A stretch of DNA of 55,509 bases from Phoronis australis (lineage: Eukaryota > Phoronida > Phoronidae): assembly GCA_002633005.1 (NCBI GenBank), contig NMRA01000040.1, positions 808,207 to 863,715 of the forward strand, given 5' to 3'. Position numbers and translations under genes: made by a program. Positions 48,901-55,509 of this stretch are shown here, piece after piece. The first letter of the stretch is position 1; every line of letters begins with the position of its first letter. The notes beneath the pieces were generated by a model. The model saw only the letters and a program-made list of their open reading frames with translations. It was not told where the DNA came from and searched no databases.

Positions 48901-51900
48901 GTCATGACAAGCAAACTTATTGAGCCTGACAGCTTGATAGTGCTTGAGACTATGATTGGTGAACAAAATGACCAATCATGACAAGCAAACGTATTGAGCC
49001 TGACAGCTTGATAGTGCTTGAGATTTATGATTAGTGTACAAAATGACCAACATGCCGAGAATAATATGCTTACACGAAAGTTACGCATTTTTAAAGATAT
49101 GCGTGACTTTTCACCGCTTGTCCTTCTGAGCGACTTTTACCAGGATCAAAGAGAGCACGGCACTTATGGCACAGTGCATGCTGAACTGCTAGGACTGTTT
49201 TCAAGGAATGCCTCTTGGAATACATTAATGTTTAATGCCTCTAGGGCTATTGATTGTTTATTTAAATTATGCTAGCCCAGCCACATGTTGATCTGGTGGG
49301 ACTGTTATCAAGGAAAGCATGTGGTTGTCAAGGTTACATGCCTGGGAAATGACCTATAGCTTTCATTTGAACCAAATTCAAACGGTTTTGGTACAGCCTA
49401 GACTCTACATGGATAACTGAAGAACTGTATGGATGTGAGTTTTGAATTTAAAATTGTATTTATATTGACGTGATTGTTAAGTAAAATTACTTAGACTTCA
49501 TTCATGAATCAGTAGTTTTGGTCTTACAAACAAAAGCAAGTTGATTTTCTTACTGATTCAGCCAAATTGGAGGTTATAATGGTTAGGGAAAAGTACAGCA
49601 CAGATTTCAAATGAGTTAACTGGGGTTGAGACCAGAATCAACTAGTTTCCAAAACATTGTCAAGTTACATGTAACCAGTCCTTCAAAATAATCACTTAAT
49701 TGAGACTGTAAAACTTAAGTTTGTGTCAATTTTCACATCGCTCTCTGACTGTTTGATTCACAATAGGAACAACAAATTTTTATTTTGGTTAAATGCATGG
49801 TAATTATTGGGCACAAAATAAGATTAGCATGTTGTATATTTAACTACTGGTAGGTGTTTTAACTGCCATCACCTTCAGTCATACGCATTCTCAGTCTGCA
49901 GTCAAACTATTGAACACAAGTTTAACTGTCTGTTCATACATGAGCAGAAGAGCAAATGTTCGACTTAAATCGTAATGGAGATTCTAATAATGCTATCACA
50001 AATGCCTTTTTGTGGAAAGTGAAATGGCACTCATATTTTAGGTTTGTGAATATTGAGTGACATAATGTACTTGATGAAAGCCAGAGACACTGCAGAGGTT
50101 ACGAGGCAACAAGTTGGAGTTGAAAACACCAGAACAAATATGGCGTACACAGCATCTCAAGGTTGGGTCGAACAAACATGGATGAAAACACTAGCGATCA
50201 TCCCATATGAACCCTATGGAACACCTCCGATTGCTTTAATGGAGAATAGTCTGGAGTAGAATGTGTTTAGAACGTTCACTAGTATGGTAATAACTGGATA
50301 TAACCTCTGTAGTTGTTCTTTTCAACACCATGGTAATATTGTAGAATAGAAAGGTATAATTTATGGTTGATGCCTTAGATAAATGAATGATGTTATTGGA
50401 TGATATCGCTATAGCCGAAATATTGCAAATTTCAACATAGGCCTACAAGTTCAATGATAGCCCATTCAGTAGACTGATGTATCATAAAACCATATTTGGG
50501 AAGCAAAAATAGTAATCGATGAAGTATTCGACAGTTTTCAAGTATTTTAGATGAACATGGGAAAAACAAATATGTTTATAATTGTTAAGAGTGATTTTTT
50601 TCAGTTGGCAAGTAATGAGGTAATTTAAAATAAAATGCTTAAATATGCTCGACATGCTGTTCTAAGCATGCCTTTCCACGGGGGAAAGTCAGATTTCATG
50701 GTTTTCTCCACTGGCATTCGACATATTTTGCGCCATTTTCAATGCTAATAAACACCCCGTTGGGTGCATTTCAACGCTCTGTGTTGCTGTTGTTAGTTTA
50801 GTCAAGTAAATAATATCGTTGTTGCAATTATTATAGATTTTGTCGTGCGTTAAGAATAAAACATCTCGGTATATTGTAATTAAAGCTTGGCATACATTCA
50901 AGTTGTTCTCTCAAGACACAATTTTGATTGTAATACAAGTATTATTACTAATTGCCACTGTAGACACTTTTATAGTTTCTGTTATTCATTGTCATGTGAT
51001 TTTGTTTTAATTTCTAGTCATTATACATCAGATTGAAAATTATCATGTTAAATCCAGTGTGCAGCTGATTGTGTATTTTCTTGCTTTAACAAGCGGGCAT
51101 GCAATAAAAATTATGTATTTGTCAGCTGGCATTTCTACATTAAATTATTCATGCCACAATTCAAGTATGTTGTAGTCTTGCATCCAATATTTTTTCTGGT
51201 GGTTCGCAGAAACTTCTATATAACCCCATGAAGATGTTTGCGGCAAGCTTGCAGCAATGTGTGCGGCTGGGTTGCAGGAACTGTTCCATATCCATAGAGA
51301 TGTTTGCGGCAAGCTTGCAGCAATGTGTGCGGCTGGGTTGCAGGAACTGTTCCATATAAGGACATAGAGATGTTTGCTGCAAGCTTGCGGCAAACTTCAT
51401 TTGCATGGTAAAAGTTTGCTGCATGTTTGCAGCAAGCATGCCGCAAGCTTGCGGCAATGTTTGCGGCTGGGTTGCAGGAAATTTGCATCCACTCTTTGGT
51501 CAGAGTTGATTCTACGTGTTTGCGGCTGGTTTGCAGAAACTTTTGCAGCAAGCTTGCCGCAACTTTGCGGCAAGCTTGCGGCAAGTGTTTGCAGGAAGGC
51601 TTTTTTTTGGTATGGGAAAATAAAAATATAGCAACCCTAACTGGTAAGGAAATAAAAGTAAACAGGAGTATTAAAAATAAAGTAATGAAAACAGGTGTGA
51701 AACACATTGAAACCAAGATTCCTTTGGGAAGTGGCCCTTTAATTGTCCTGATTAACGCAAATTAACTTTTAGTCTTTTTGTTATGTTTAAAATGTATCAA
51801 GTTAAAACTACCCTCCACAGTGCAGGCTTTAACTCTGTGCAAACGTCAGAGAAAACCAATTTGGGTGTAATAACAACCACCATTGTTAAGAAAGTAGTGC

Positions 51901-54423
51901 TAGCTATTACCTTTCCACTTCATTAACTCAGATCTATCTCAATACAAAAGGCCTGCTGAATAGGCATCATAAAAGTTGTCTGGGGCTTACAGAATCTGAC
52001 CAGTGACCAGTGTAAGGGAGAAATTATCCACATGAATCGTGACAAGCAAGGCTTATTGAGCCTGACCTCAAACCATAATAAACTGTCGATTCGACATGTG
52101 CAGAAATCAAAATGCAGGCCAAAGTTATATCTTGCCAAATCAAAATTTGCGTAACTACGCCAGTGGCAAATGATGACAGGAGCAATTCAAGTGCTGGTAT
52201 CCACCAACAGAAGCACACTAAGTCACAAGACAACAGAGGTAGTCTGTCAGTTTTTGGAATGTAATCAAATGTAAAGGTGAAGTTTGCAAAATAGACTGAA
52301 AATAGAAATCACATACTGAATTTTTCCAGACAATAGGTTAGTACTGTATATTGAGAATTTACCTGCTGAACAAGTTCGTCGAATGCTTGAATGTATCCGT
52401 AGAGACCAACGACATCCGAACCTCCCGATGGTATTAAGTAACACATTTCAGAAGTTTCATTCCTGAAAAAAATGCCCAAAATCTGAATGATCATTTCCAT
52501 GATGTGGAGGCTTAACCAATCAATTCAGGGCAGTAGTGACAGGGAACCTGGATTGTTAGAACCATTTTCACGCCCATTATCCAGTGGAAAAATTGCTAAA
52601 TTTAAGCTCTTTAACTCTTTTGTGGTGCACGTGTGCAGTGAGTGCAAATGAAACTCTATACTTACATAATCCGTTGCTGAAATTCTTGCATCATGGGCAG
52701 GATATCTTTCACAAATGATAACTGTTTCGAAATGAGGTGTATTCTTGAACCGCTCATTCGGTTCAGCAGTATGTTCCCAGTACATGGCAATTTGTTGGGA
52801 TCCTGAAACATAGAATTACAGTGTGGAACCCACTTCCCACTAACAACAGGTACCAATTATCACCAATGACTTGTAATTAAACTTGACGTAATCAAATACT
52901 AATACAGCATATGAAAACGCATAAGGCAACTGGGCCACTTACTAAACACTATACCTCAAAACTTTCCTAACCATTATAAAATCGATTAACAATAACAAAA
53001 ACGGAAAAGCATAAATGTTTTACACAATGCAGCTCTAATATGGCAGACACAGTGACCTCACCCTTGAATCTGTGTTAAGTCTTGTTAAACTGCGATGCTT
53101 TAGTCATATCACTGACAAATGTACTAATTTAGTAAGATGATGACATTGCAAACAACGGGAAATCTACAAACAAATGTTAGGTTGCCTCAGTATCATAAGT
53201 CTTCATATACTTTTTGAGTAGCTGAGATGGACAAAAAAACGAAAAGATCATCAGCCTGGTGGAGAAGTACTTTGTCCAAACAGCATAATACAGAAATCAA
53301 CATTATGCTGTCATTGGAATAGAACAAACGAGACAAACTTTGAGCGACTATAAAGCCATGTTAAATCCAAGAAGCCAACGTTTGATTAATTAGGACCAGT
53401 TACTGCTGTAAAAGTGGCCTCTTACTTGTTCCTTACTCAAGAGAGAAGTGGTTTCCGGGTTTGAAAAGAGCTGACAATTCATAATTCTTTGAGACCATGT
53501 TCAGCACACAAAATAACACATTGTGACGCGTCAACTCTTTAGCAGCAACGAACTTTATGATACTTCAAAGCCTCGAAATCATATCCAATTTGATACTCCA
53601 AAGCCTCGAAAGCATATCCAATTTGACTAAGGAACAATTTCAGATCAGAAGTGGTCAAAATCAATGATGGAAGGAAAGTTTAGCATTGCTTTAAGAACAG
53701 CAACTCGACTTTTGACTGATATTAACAACTGAACAAGAGAAATTGTTCTTTACTCACTGTCAGCTTTGAACGTAAAAACAGATGGCATTTCATTTTCAAC
53801 TGTGCTGCCAGCACAGCCACTGATCGGCTGTGATTAGACTGTTCACCACCACATGTCATCACATGCCGACAACCTCCCTTCACAGCATCAGCAAACAAGA
53901 ACTCCAGTTTACGAACCTTTACAAACACGATTTAAAATAATGTTTAGCAGTATCACTGAGCAACCAAAAATGAGGATACATGTATGTCAACCAAGTGTTG
54001 AGGGAATGAAATAGCAATTATGTGAATTGTAGATGGCATTTCCATGCAATGGAAAATCATTTTGACCAGCTAACTTGTGCTAATGATTGGAATGTTAACG
54101 ATCCCTCGCACTATTCAAACCTTGTTTCAGAGAGATATCAAATAAAGAGTGGATACTTGCGACTTTTAAAGAATATTGAGACTGACTTTTCATTTAGGAA
54201 GATCAGTTGCTTTCAGCAAGATGGAATGATAATAGGGATAACATTTACCATACTTACAACAAACGGTGAACTACTATTGCCAAATTCATATCACGATTTT
54301 TCACCAACTCACTTTGTTCCCTGATAATGTGCTACCAGTCATGTCATCTCGTTTTATATCAACCAAGAAACCTCCGTTGAGATCACGGTACCACGACTGG
54401 ATAGGCGTATTAAGCATTGCCAG
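33895..54423 (-). CDS. D-cysteine desulfhydrase-like PLP enzyme (ACC deaminase family), eight exons, 5' end missing
   Basis: The eight exons listed separately join in frame at GT-AG sites to 332 codons plus stop. The product is a fold-type II PLP enzyme that splits D-cysteine (or ACC) by elimination; many eukaryotic members are mitochondrial. Key residues in the partial numbering are the PLP lysine K37 (SGNKVRK), Ser64 in GGEQSNH, the phosphate-binding loop GSGGSAAGL at 183-191, DPVYTGK at 272-278 and FIHTGG ending the fold. Published swaps (Pseudomonas Glu295/Leu322 against tomato Ser358/Thr386) set substrate choice; here these positions are Thr276 and Thr304, 28 apart as in tomato, favouring D-cysteine desulfhydrase. 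Homologues begin some 20 or more residues earlier (PPWA...P), so an upstream coding exon is missing. No AATAAA is visible between the stop and 33604. Confidence 0.9.
34275..34491. mobile_element. MITE with GGGCCCGTT-type ends
   Basis: Left end CAGGGACCCGTT and right end AACGGGCCCCAGG are inverted repeats. The interior is rich in TTAAG/CTTAA segments (CTTAAGTTAATTTTTGAC near the left, GTCAAAAACTTAAGACAAA near the middle) that can fold back. No coding capacity. Confidence 0.6.
37503..37704. mobile_element. hAT-like MITE
   Basis: Left end GCAGAAGCGGATCTAC and right end GTAGATCTGCCACTG form imperfect inverted repeats with GGGGGG/CCCCCC next to them. A target duplication is not clean. Confidence 0.65.
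38127..38267 (-). CDS. Seventh identified exon of the desulfhydrase gene
   Basis: The acceptor ATTTCCAG and donor GTAAAA frame 141 nt. It encodes ELIMKVGSETGIMLDPVYTG (first residue split across the intron) on to KGKRLLFIHTG. It carries both substrate-determining positions, the Thr of VYTGK and the Thr of IHTGG. Phase 1 in and phase 1 out. Confidence 0.93.
38599..38762 (-). CDS. Sixth identified exon of the desulfhydrase gene
   Basis: The acceptor TTCTCTTTTAG and donor GTTTGT frame 164 nt. The peptide LHAVCVCYNAVYFHQHINEM continues through SEDNIDIIEGHIGDGYGQST to TTEEL. It matches the family's VHAFSVCDDP...YFY...IIEG..G.GY region, although the DDP motif is replaced by YNA. Phase 2 in (completing Arg), phase 1 out (completing Glu). 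Confidence 0.92.
39269..39370. mobile_element. Fragment of the CCGTAATCG-type MITE
   Basis: TACCGTACTCGTCCGCGTAA followed by AAATTGGGAATCTAAAAAA and GAGCATGGGCGGTTAAAATCG resembles the complete element at 39913-40129. The opposite end was not found, so it is partial. Confidence 0.5.
39879..39912. repeat. (TA)n microsatellite
   Basis: A short TA run directly left of the MITE at 39913, which appears to have inserted into it. Confidence 0.9.
39913..40129. mobile_element. MITE with perfect 26-bp TIRs and TA target
   Basis: The first 26 bp (TACCGTAATCGTTCGGG...) and the last 26 bp are exact reverse complements. The outer TA at each end is likely the duplicated target, giving an element running CCGTAATCG to CGATTACGG as in Tc1/mariner-type transposition. 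The interior consists of GGGCGGTTAA/GGGCGCTTAA modules. Perfect ends suggest a recent insertion. Confidence 0.85.
40146..40270. repeat. 125-bp long inverted repeat (foldback)
   Basis: The left arm AGTCGTTATCCCCCGTCATC and the reverse complement of the right arm AGTCGTTATCCCCCTTATC agree over about 48 bp with a few mismatches, including GTGGATTTTGGA. A loop of some 25 bp separates them. Transcribed, it would form a long hairpin. It sits 16 bp from the MITE at 39913. Confidence 0.85.
40831..40896 (+). repeat. tRNA-like segment
   Basis: GAGTGGTATAGTGGTAAAG resembles a pol III A box and D arm, and CCCGGGTTCGGCATCGG resembles a T arm with B box. The spacing suits a tRNA, but I cannot draw a good acceptor stem and the B box deviates at its end. 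Probably a tRNA pseudogene or SINE head. Confidence 0.4.
40911..40932. repeat. 22-bp perfect palindrome
   Basis: GTTATCTCAC followed directly by TAGTGAGATAAC is an exact palindrome with no spacer, 15 bp beyond the tRNA-like segment. It could be the end of a mobile element or a chance structure. Confidence 0.8.
40933..41891. other. Intronic sequence, no supported gene
   Basis: The plus frame 41270-41524 is unrecognised. The stretch 41620-41720 (CTTATATCC, then GAATAAAAAG, then a TTTGGGTTGCGTTTGCTG tail) has the look of a pol II or LTR 3' end, but I found no second repeat or target duplication. Confidence 0.35.
41892..42045. mobile_element. hAT-like MITE
   Basis: GGGGCGGATCCAGG at the left and CCGAAATCCGTCATTG at the right, with AGTATTTTGCTCGTCAGACA inside. 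The interior matches the fragment at 5560-5660 and its inverted partner near 21350-21450. Confidence 0.6.
42080..42520. repeat. Inverted repeat with 75-bp arms
   Basis: 42085-42160 read in reverse complement (ATTCCAAGTTCTCACAACAC...) matches 42447-42520 (ATTCCAAGTTCACGCAACAC...), including ACTCACTTC and TATTCCAAGTTCACG. The spacer is about 290 bp. It could be the termini of a small element or two SINE copies head to head. Confidence 0.6.
42785..43592. other. Intronic sequence, nothing recognised
   Basis: AT-rich sequence between the inverted repeat and the 3.6-kb repeat. A loosely repeated ACGAAAATAC-TCGA motif occurs around 42970-43080. No gene or element is supported. Confidence 0.4.
43593..47222 (+). 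repeat. 3.6-kb dispersed repeat, copy 2 (intronic)
   Basis: Collinear and same-sense with 1271-4860 from CCCAAGGATGGTGGAATGAA to GCAGGAGACTA. Relative to copy 1 it has an extra stretch near 44810-44870 and loses a block near 45935. It lies in the 9.3-kb intron of the minus-strand desulfhydrase gene, so it is antisense to the host transcript. Confidence 0.75.
47400..47493. mobile_element. Fragment of the CCGTAATCG-type MITE, right end
   Basis: GGGGGTGGGCGGTAATCTGAGCA and then GGCCGTAACGCGGTCGAGTA resembles the right ends of the related elements at 39269 and 39913. The left end is not identified. Confidence 0.45.
48107..48207 (-). CDS. Fifth identified exon of the desulfhydrase gene
   Basis: The acceptor CATTACAG and donor GTTTGT frame 101 nt. 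It encodes NVLEKYDDIILACGSGGSAA and GLCIGNILTGSKV. GSGGSAAGL is the glycine-rich loop that holds the PLP phosphate in this family. Phase 0 in, phase 2 out. Confidence 0.93.
48637..49055. repeat. 74-bp minisatellite, about 5.7 copies
   Basis: CTTGATAGTGCTTGAGACTA recurs at 48637, 48711, 48785, 48859, 48933 and 49007, exactly 74 bp apart with no indels. Units differ by scattered substitutions (TTGTGACAAGC, TCGTGACAAGC and similar). The minus-strand frames here are read-through of the repeat. Confidence 0.97.
51216..51600. repeat. GC-AAGCTTGC palindrome-rich block
   Basis: Dense variation on TTGCGGCAAGCTTGCAGCAA, TTGCCGCAA and GCGGCTGGGTTGCAGGAA. It includes a direct duplication of about 70 bp (51228-51291 and 51301-51358). 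Many overlapping palindromes allow long alternative hairpins. Reading frames are open on both strands because the unit lacks stops (CRKLAANI-like peptides); I do not regard them as genes. Confidence 0.85.
52363..52462 (-). CDS. Fourth identified exon of the desulfhydrase gene
   Basis: The acceptor TTTTTTTCAG and donor GTAAAT frame 100 nt. It encodes NETSEMCYLIPSGGSDVVGL and YGYIQAFDELVQQ, matching the family's YVIPVGGS...G-GYI. The first base completes a Met codon. Phase 0 out. Confidence 0.93.
52666..52802 (-). CDS. Third identified exon of the desulfhydrase gene
   Basis: The acceptor TGTTTCAG and donor GTAAGT frame 137 nt. It encodes DPNKLPCTGNILLNRMSGSR and IHLISKQLSFVKDILPMM, corresponding to the family's GN-LL---L-GA---LI segment. 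Phase 0 in, phase 2 out. Confidence 0.92.
53758..53916 (-). CDS. Second identified exon of the desulfhydrase gene
   Basis: The acceptor TTTGTAAAG (weak pyrimidine tract) and donor GTGAGT frame 159 nt in phase 0. It encodes VRKLEFLFADAVKGGCRHVM and TCGGEQSNHSRSVAVLAAQL. VRK follows the PLP lysine, and GGEQSNH carries the conserved active-site serine and asparagine. Confidence 0.94.
54313..54423 (-). CDS. First identified exon of the desulfhydrase gene
   Basis: The acceptor TTGATGTTGCAG and donor GTGAGT frame 111 nt in phase 0. It encodes LAMLNTPIQSWYRDL and then IKRDDMTGSTLSGNK, ending with the PLP-binding lysine. A Met is present at residue 3, but the good acceptor just before and the family alignment (homologues have about 20 or more residues before this point) indicate an upstream coding exon. 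Confidence 0.93.
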
Positions 54424-55509
54424 CTGCAACATCAAGTAACGAATGCTTATTTTCCCGAGACAGTAATAAGGTCGGCATTAGAGGTAATGGATGGATAAAA
54501 AGAGGCCAAAGACAATGAAAAACTAAGAGGAAGAAGCTATGCTATTCACTGTGAGCACAGACTATTCAAAAATAAGTACATTTGAAGGAAAGGCGGAAGC
54601 CGTGCCTTATATAATTATTGAGTTCTGGTACTCCTATGATACATAAATGAGTGAGAGTGGTGTGACTCACATGTGTAAATTATTGTAAGAGGTATGTGAT
54701 AGTAGTGTATTTTATATATTTTAGAAATTATATGTTGCTAAAAAAAGTTAATCGTATCAGGATTTGAACCATGGTGCTCTGGCTTGGTTGTCTGGAGGTG
54801 TCACCGATAGACCATTGGTAACTACTGATTTGTTAGGGCATTGTTTCTGGTGGTAATTCCAAATAGTAGATGTGTAAGGTAACCAGTTCAAACCGGTTTT
54901 GTATTCACTCCAGGAGAGGTATTTAGCCTGACCTCTGTGATTTTGGCGGCATTATTGTTTCTGCAGTGTATGGGAAAGGTTGTGTATTGGAGGTGCTATT
55001 TGCCATGATAGGTAAGAGCTGTAATTTTGATACTTTTGAGATTGTTAGTATTTATATCAGAAACTTGTCATTATGGTGTATAATTGTAGTTCCAGACTGT
55101 TGTGTTTTGTTTTATATTTTGTCATGAAGTGCAGTCAGGTTTTGATGATTGTAGATTGTAAGGGTAATGTAATGCGGCCATGTTGTTCCGTTTGGGGCGT
55201 GGCTCTATTTTGTTGTTACTTTATTATAATATGGAATAATTTTGTATTTCAGTTACGAATCATTAATCAAAAAGGCAGCCGAGGATCATCTAACTCATAT
55301 TGACTTAGTAGGTGTTTCCTTATTTTTTGTTTATTCCAGTGTGTGTAAACTGTTTAGTGGAATAGATGAATTGCTAACTATGTATTTCTCATAACATATA
55401 ATGTGGCAGATCTATGTAAATAATATACCGTGAATTGTATCTGGTTCAAACCCATTGTAAATATTGTTTTATTTGTTACAGGATTGAAATCTGCGAAATA
55501 AATAGTTTT
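54424..55509. other. Upstream part of the desulfhydrase locus, first exon not identified
   Basis: I searched the minus strand for a peptide of the PPWA...P.H type ending at a donor and found none. A tRNA-like segment lies at 54753-54826. Sequence near 54950-55020 has splice-like borders on the plus strand (CTGCAG...GTAAGA), and an AATAAA lies at about 55497, but no convincing gene can be built. Confidence 0.4.
54753..54826 (-). repeat. tRNA-like segment with pol III boxes
   Basis: In reverse complement, TGGTCTATCGGTG (A-box-like) is followed 45 nt later by GGTTCAAATCC, an exact match to the B-box consensus. The spacing fits a tRNA gene, but the stems do not pair well by eye. It is probably the head of a tRNA-derived SINE. 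Confidence 0.45.

Larger units (their letters stand above)
48208..52362 (-). other. Intron of the desulfhydrase gene (4.2 kb)
   Basis: Runs from GTAAATTC (52362 downward) to CATTACAG. It contains the 74-bp minisatellite, a stray fragment of that unit near 52032-52062, and the GCAAGCTTGC-rich block. The stretches 49060-51200 and 51600-52030 hold only short frames, such as 50053-50259 plus, without recognised motifs. Confidence 0.8.

Noticed and set aside
48654-49088. Minus-strand frames with repeating KLSGSISLLVT-like peptides
   Set aside because: Read-through of the 74-bp minisatellite.
50053-50259. Plus-strand frame after a TTTTAG acceptor-like site
   Set aside because: Starts at a non-ATG codon, is short, sits antisense in an intron and matches no family I know.
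51145-51765. Frames on both strands through the GCAAGCTTGC block, up to 166 codons
   Set aside because: Openness on both strands is explained by a stop-free repeat unit.
54022-54324. 100-codon plus-strand frame
   Set aside because: Lies in the intron between the first two identified exons and overlaps the end of an exon on the other strand; likely chance.
1-55509. CRISPR arrays, operons, ribosome binding sites, rRNA genes
   Set aside because: None seen; the regular 74-bp and 435-bp repeats are contiguous tandem units without spacers, and the window is eukaryotic.

Overview
The window is animal nuclear DNA, most likely from a marine invertebrate such as a cnidarian, hemichordate, cephalochordate or echinoderm; the sequence alone does not fix the species. 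The evidence is AT-rich sequence with no bacterial-style gene packing, one gene split into eight or more exons by canonical GT-AG introns of 0.2 to 9.3 kb, many (GT)n/(TA)n runs and minisatellites, and a dense load of DNA transposons (hAT-like and TA-target MITEs, piggyBac, Helitron/Helentron-like elements) and 5'-truncated LINEs. Two single N bases mark assembly ambiguities.

Left third (1-24 kb): transposon-rich sequence around an apparently intact single-exon RING/B-box (TRIM-like) gene with C-terminal membrane segments (12263-13663, +). A decayed, truncated and frameshifted paralogue lies at about 17.26-17.97 kb. The 3' flank of the paralogue is duplicated at 6.49-8.89 kb. In the 18-23 kb copy, the duplicated segment is split by a composite terminal-inverted-repeat element of about 4 kb, and the uninterrupted copy serves as the empty site. 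A different repeat of about 3.6 kb occurs at 1.27-4.86 kb and again at 43.6-47.2 kb.

Middle (24-33.6 kb): a truncated, frameshifted piggyBac transposase whose terminal repeat is mirrored across a TTAA, two decayed LINE fragments, and a head-to-tail array of non-autonomous Helitron/Helentron-like elements. The array is built from units of about 435 bp, and each unit carries an AGGTCA direct repeat with 1-bp spacing.

Right half (33.9-54.4 kb, minus strand): a PLP-dependent gene of the D-cysteine desulfhydrase / ACC deaminase family. I reconstructed eight exons that join in frame, giving 332 codons plus stop. The first coding exon was not found and may lie beyond the right edge. At the two positions that separate ACC deaminase from D-cysteine desulfhydrase the protein has Thr and Thr, which points to D-cysteine desulfhydrase. 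The introns host MITEs, a second copy of the 3.6-kb repeat, an exact 74-bp minisatellite and a block rich in GCAAGCTTGC palindromes. Apart from the two RING loci and this gene, I see no cellular protein gene that I can support.
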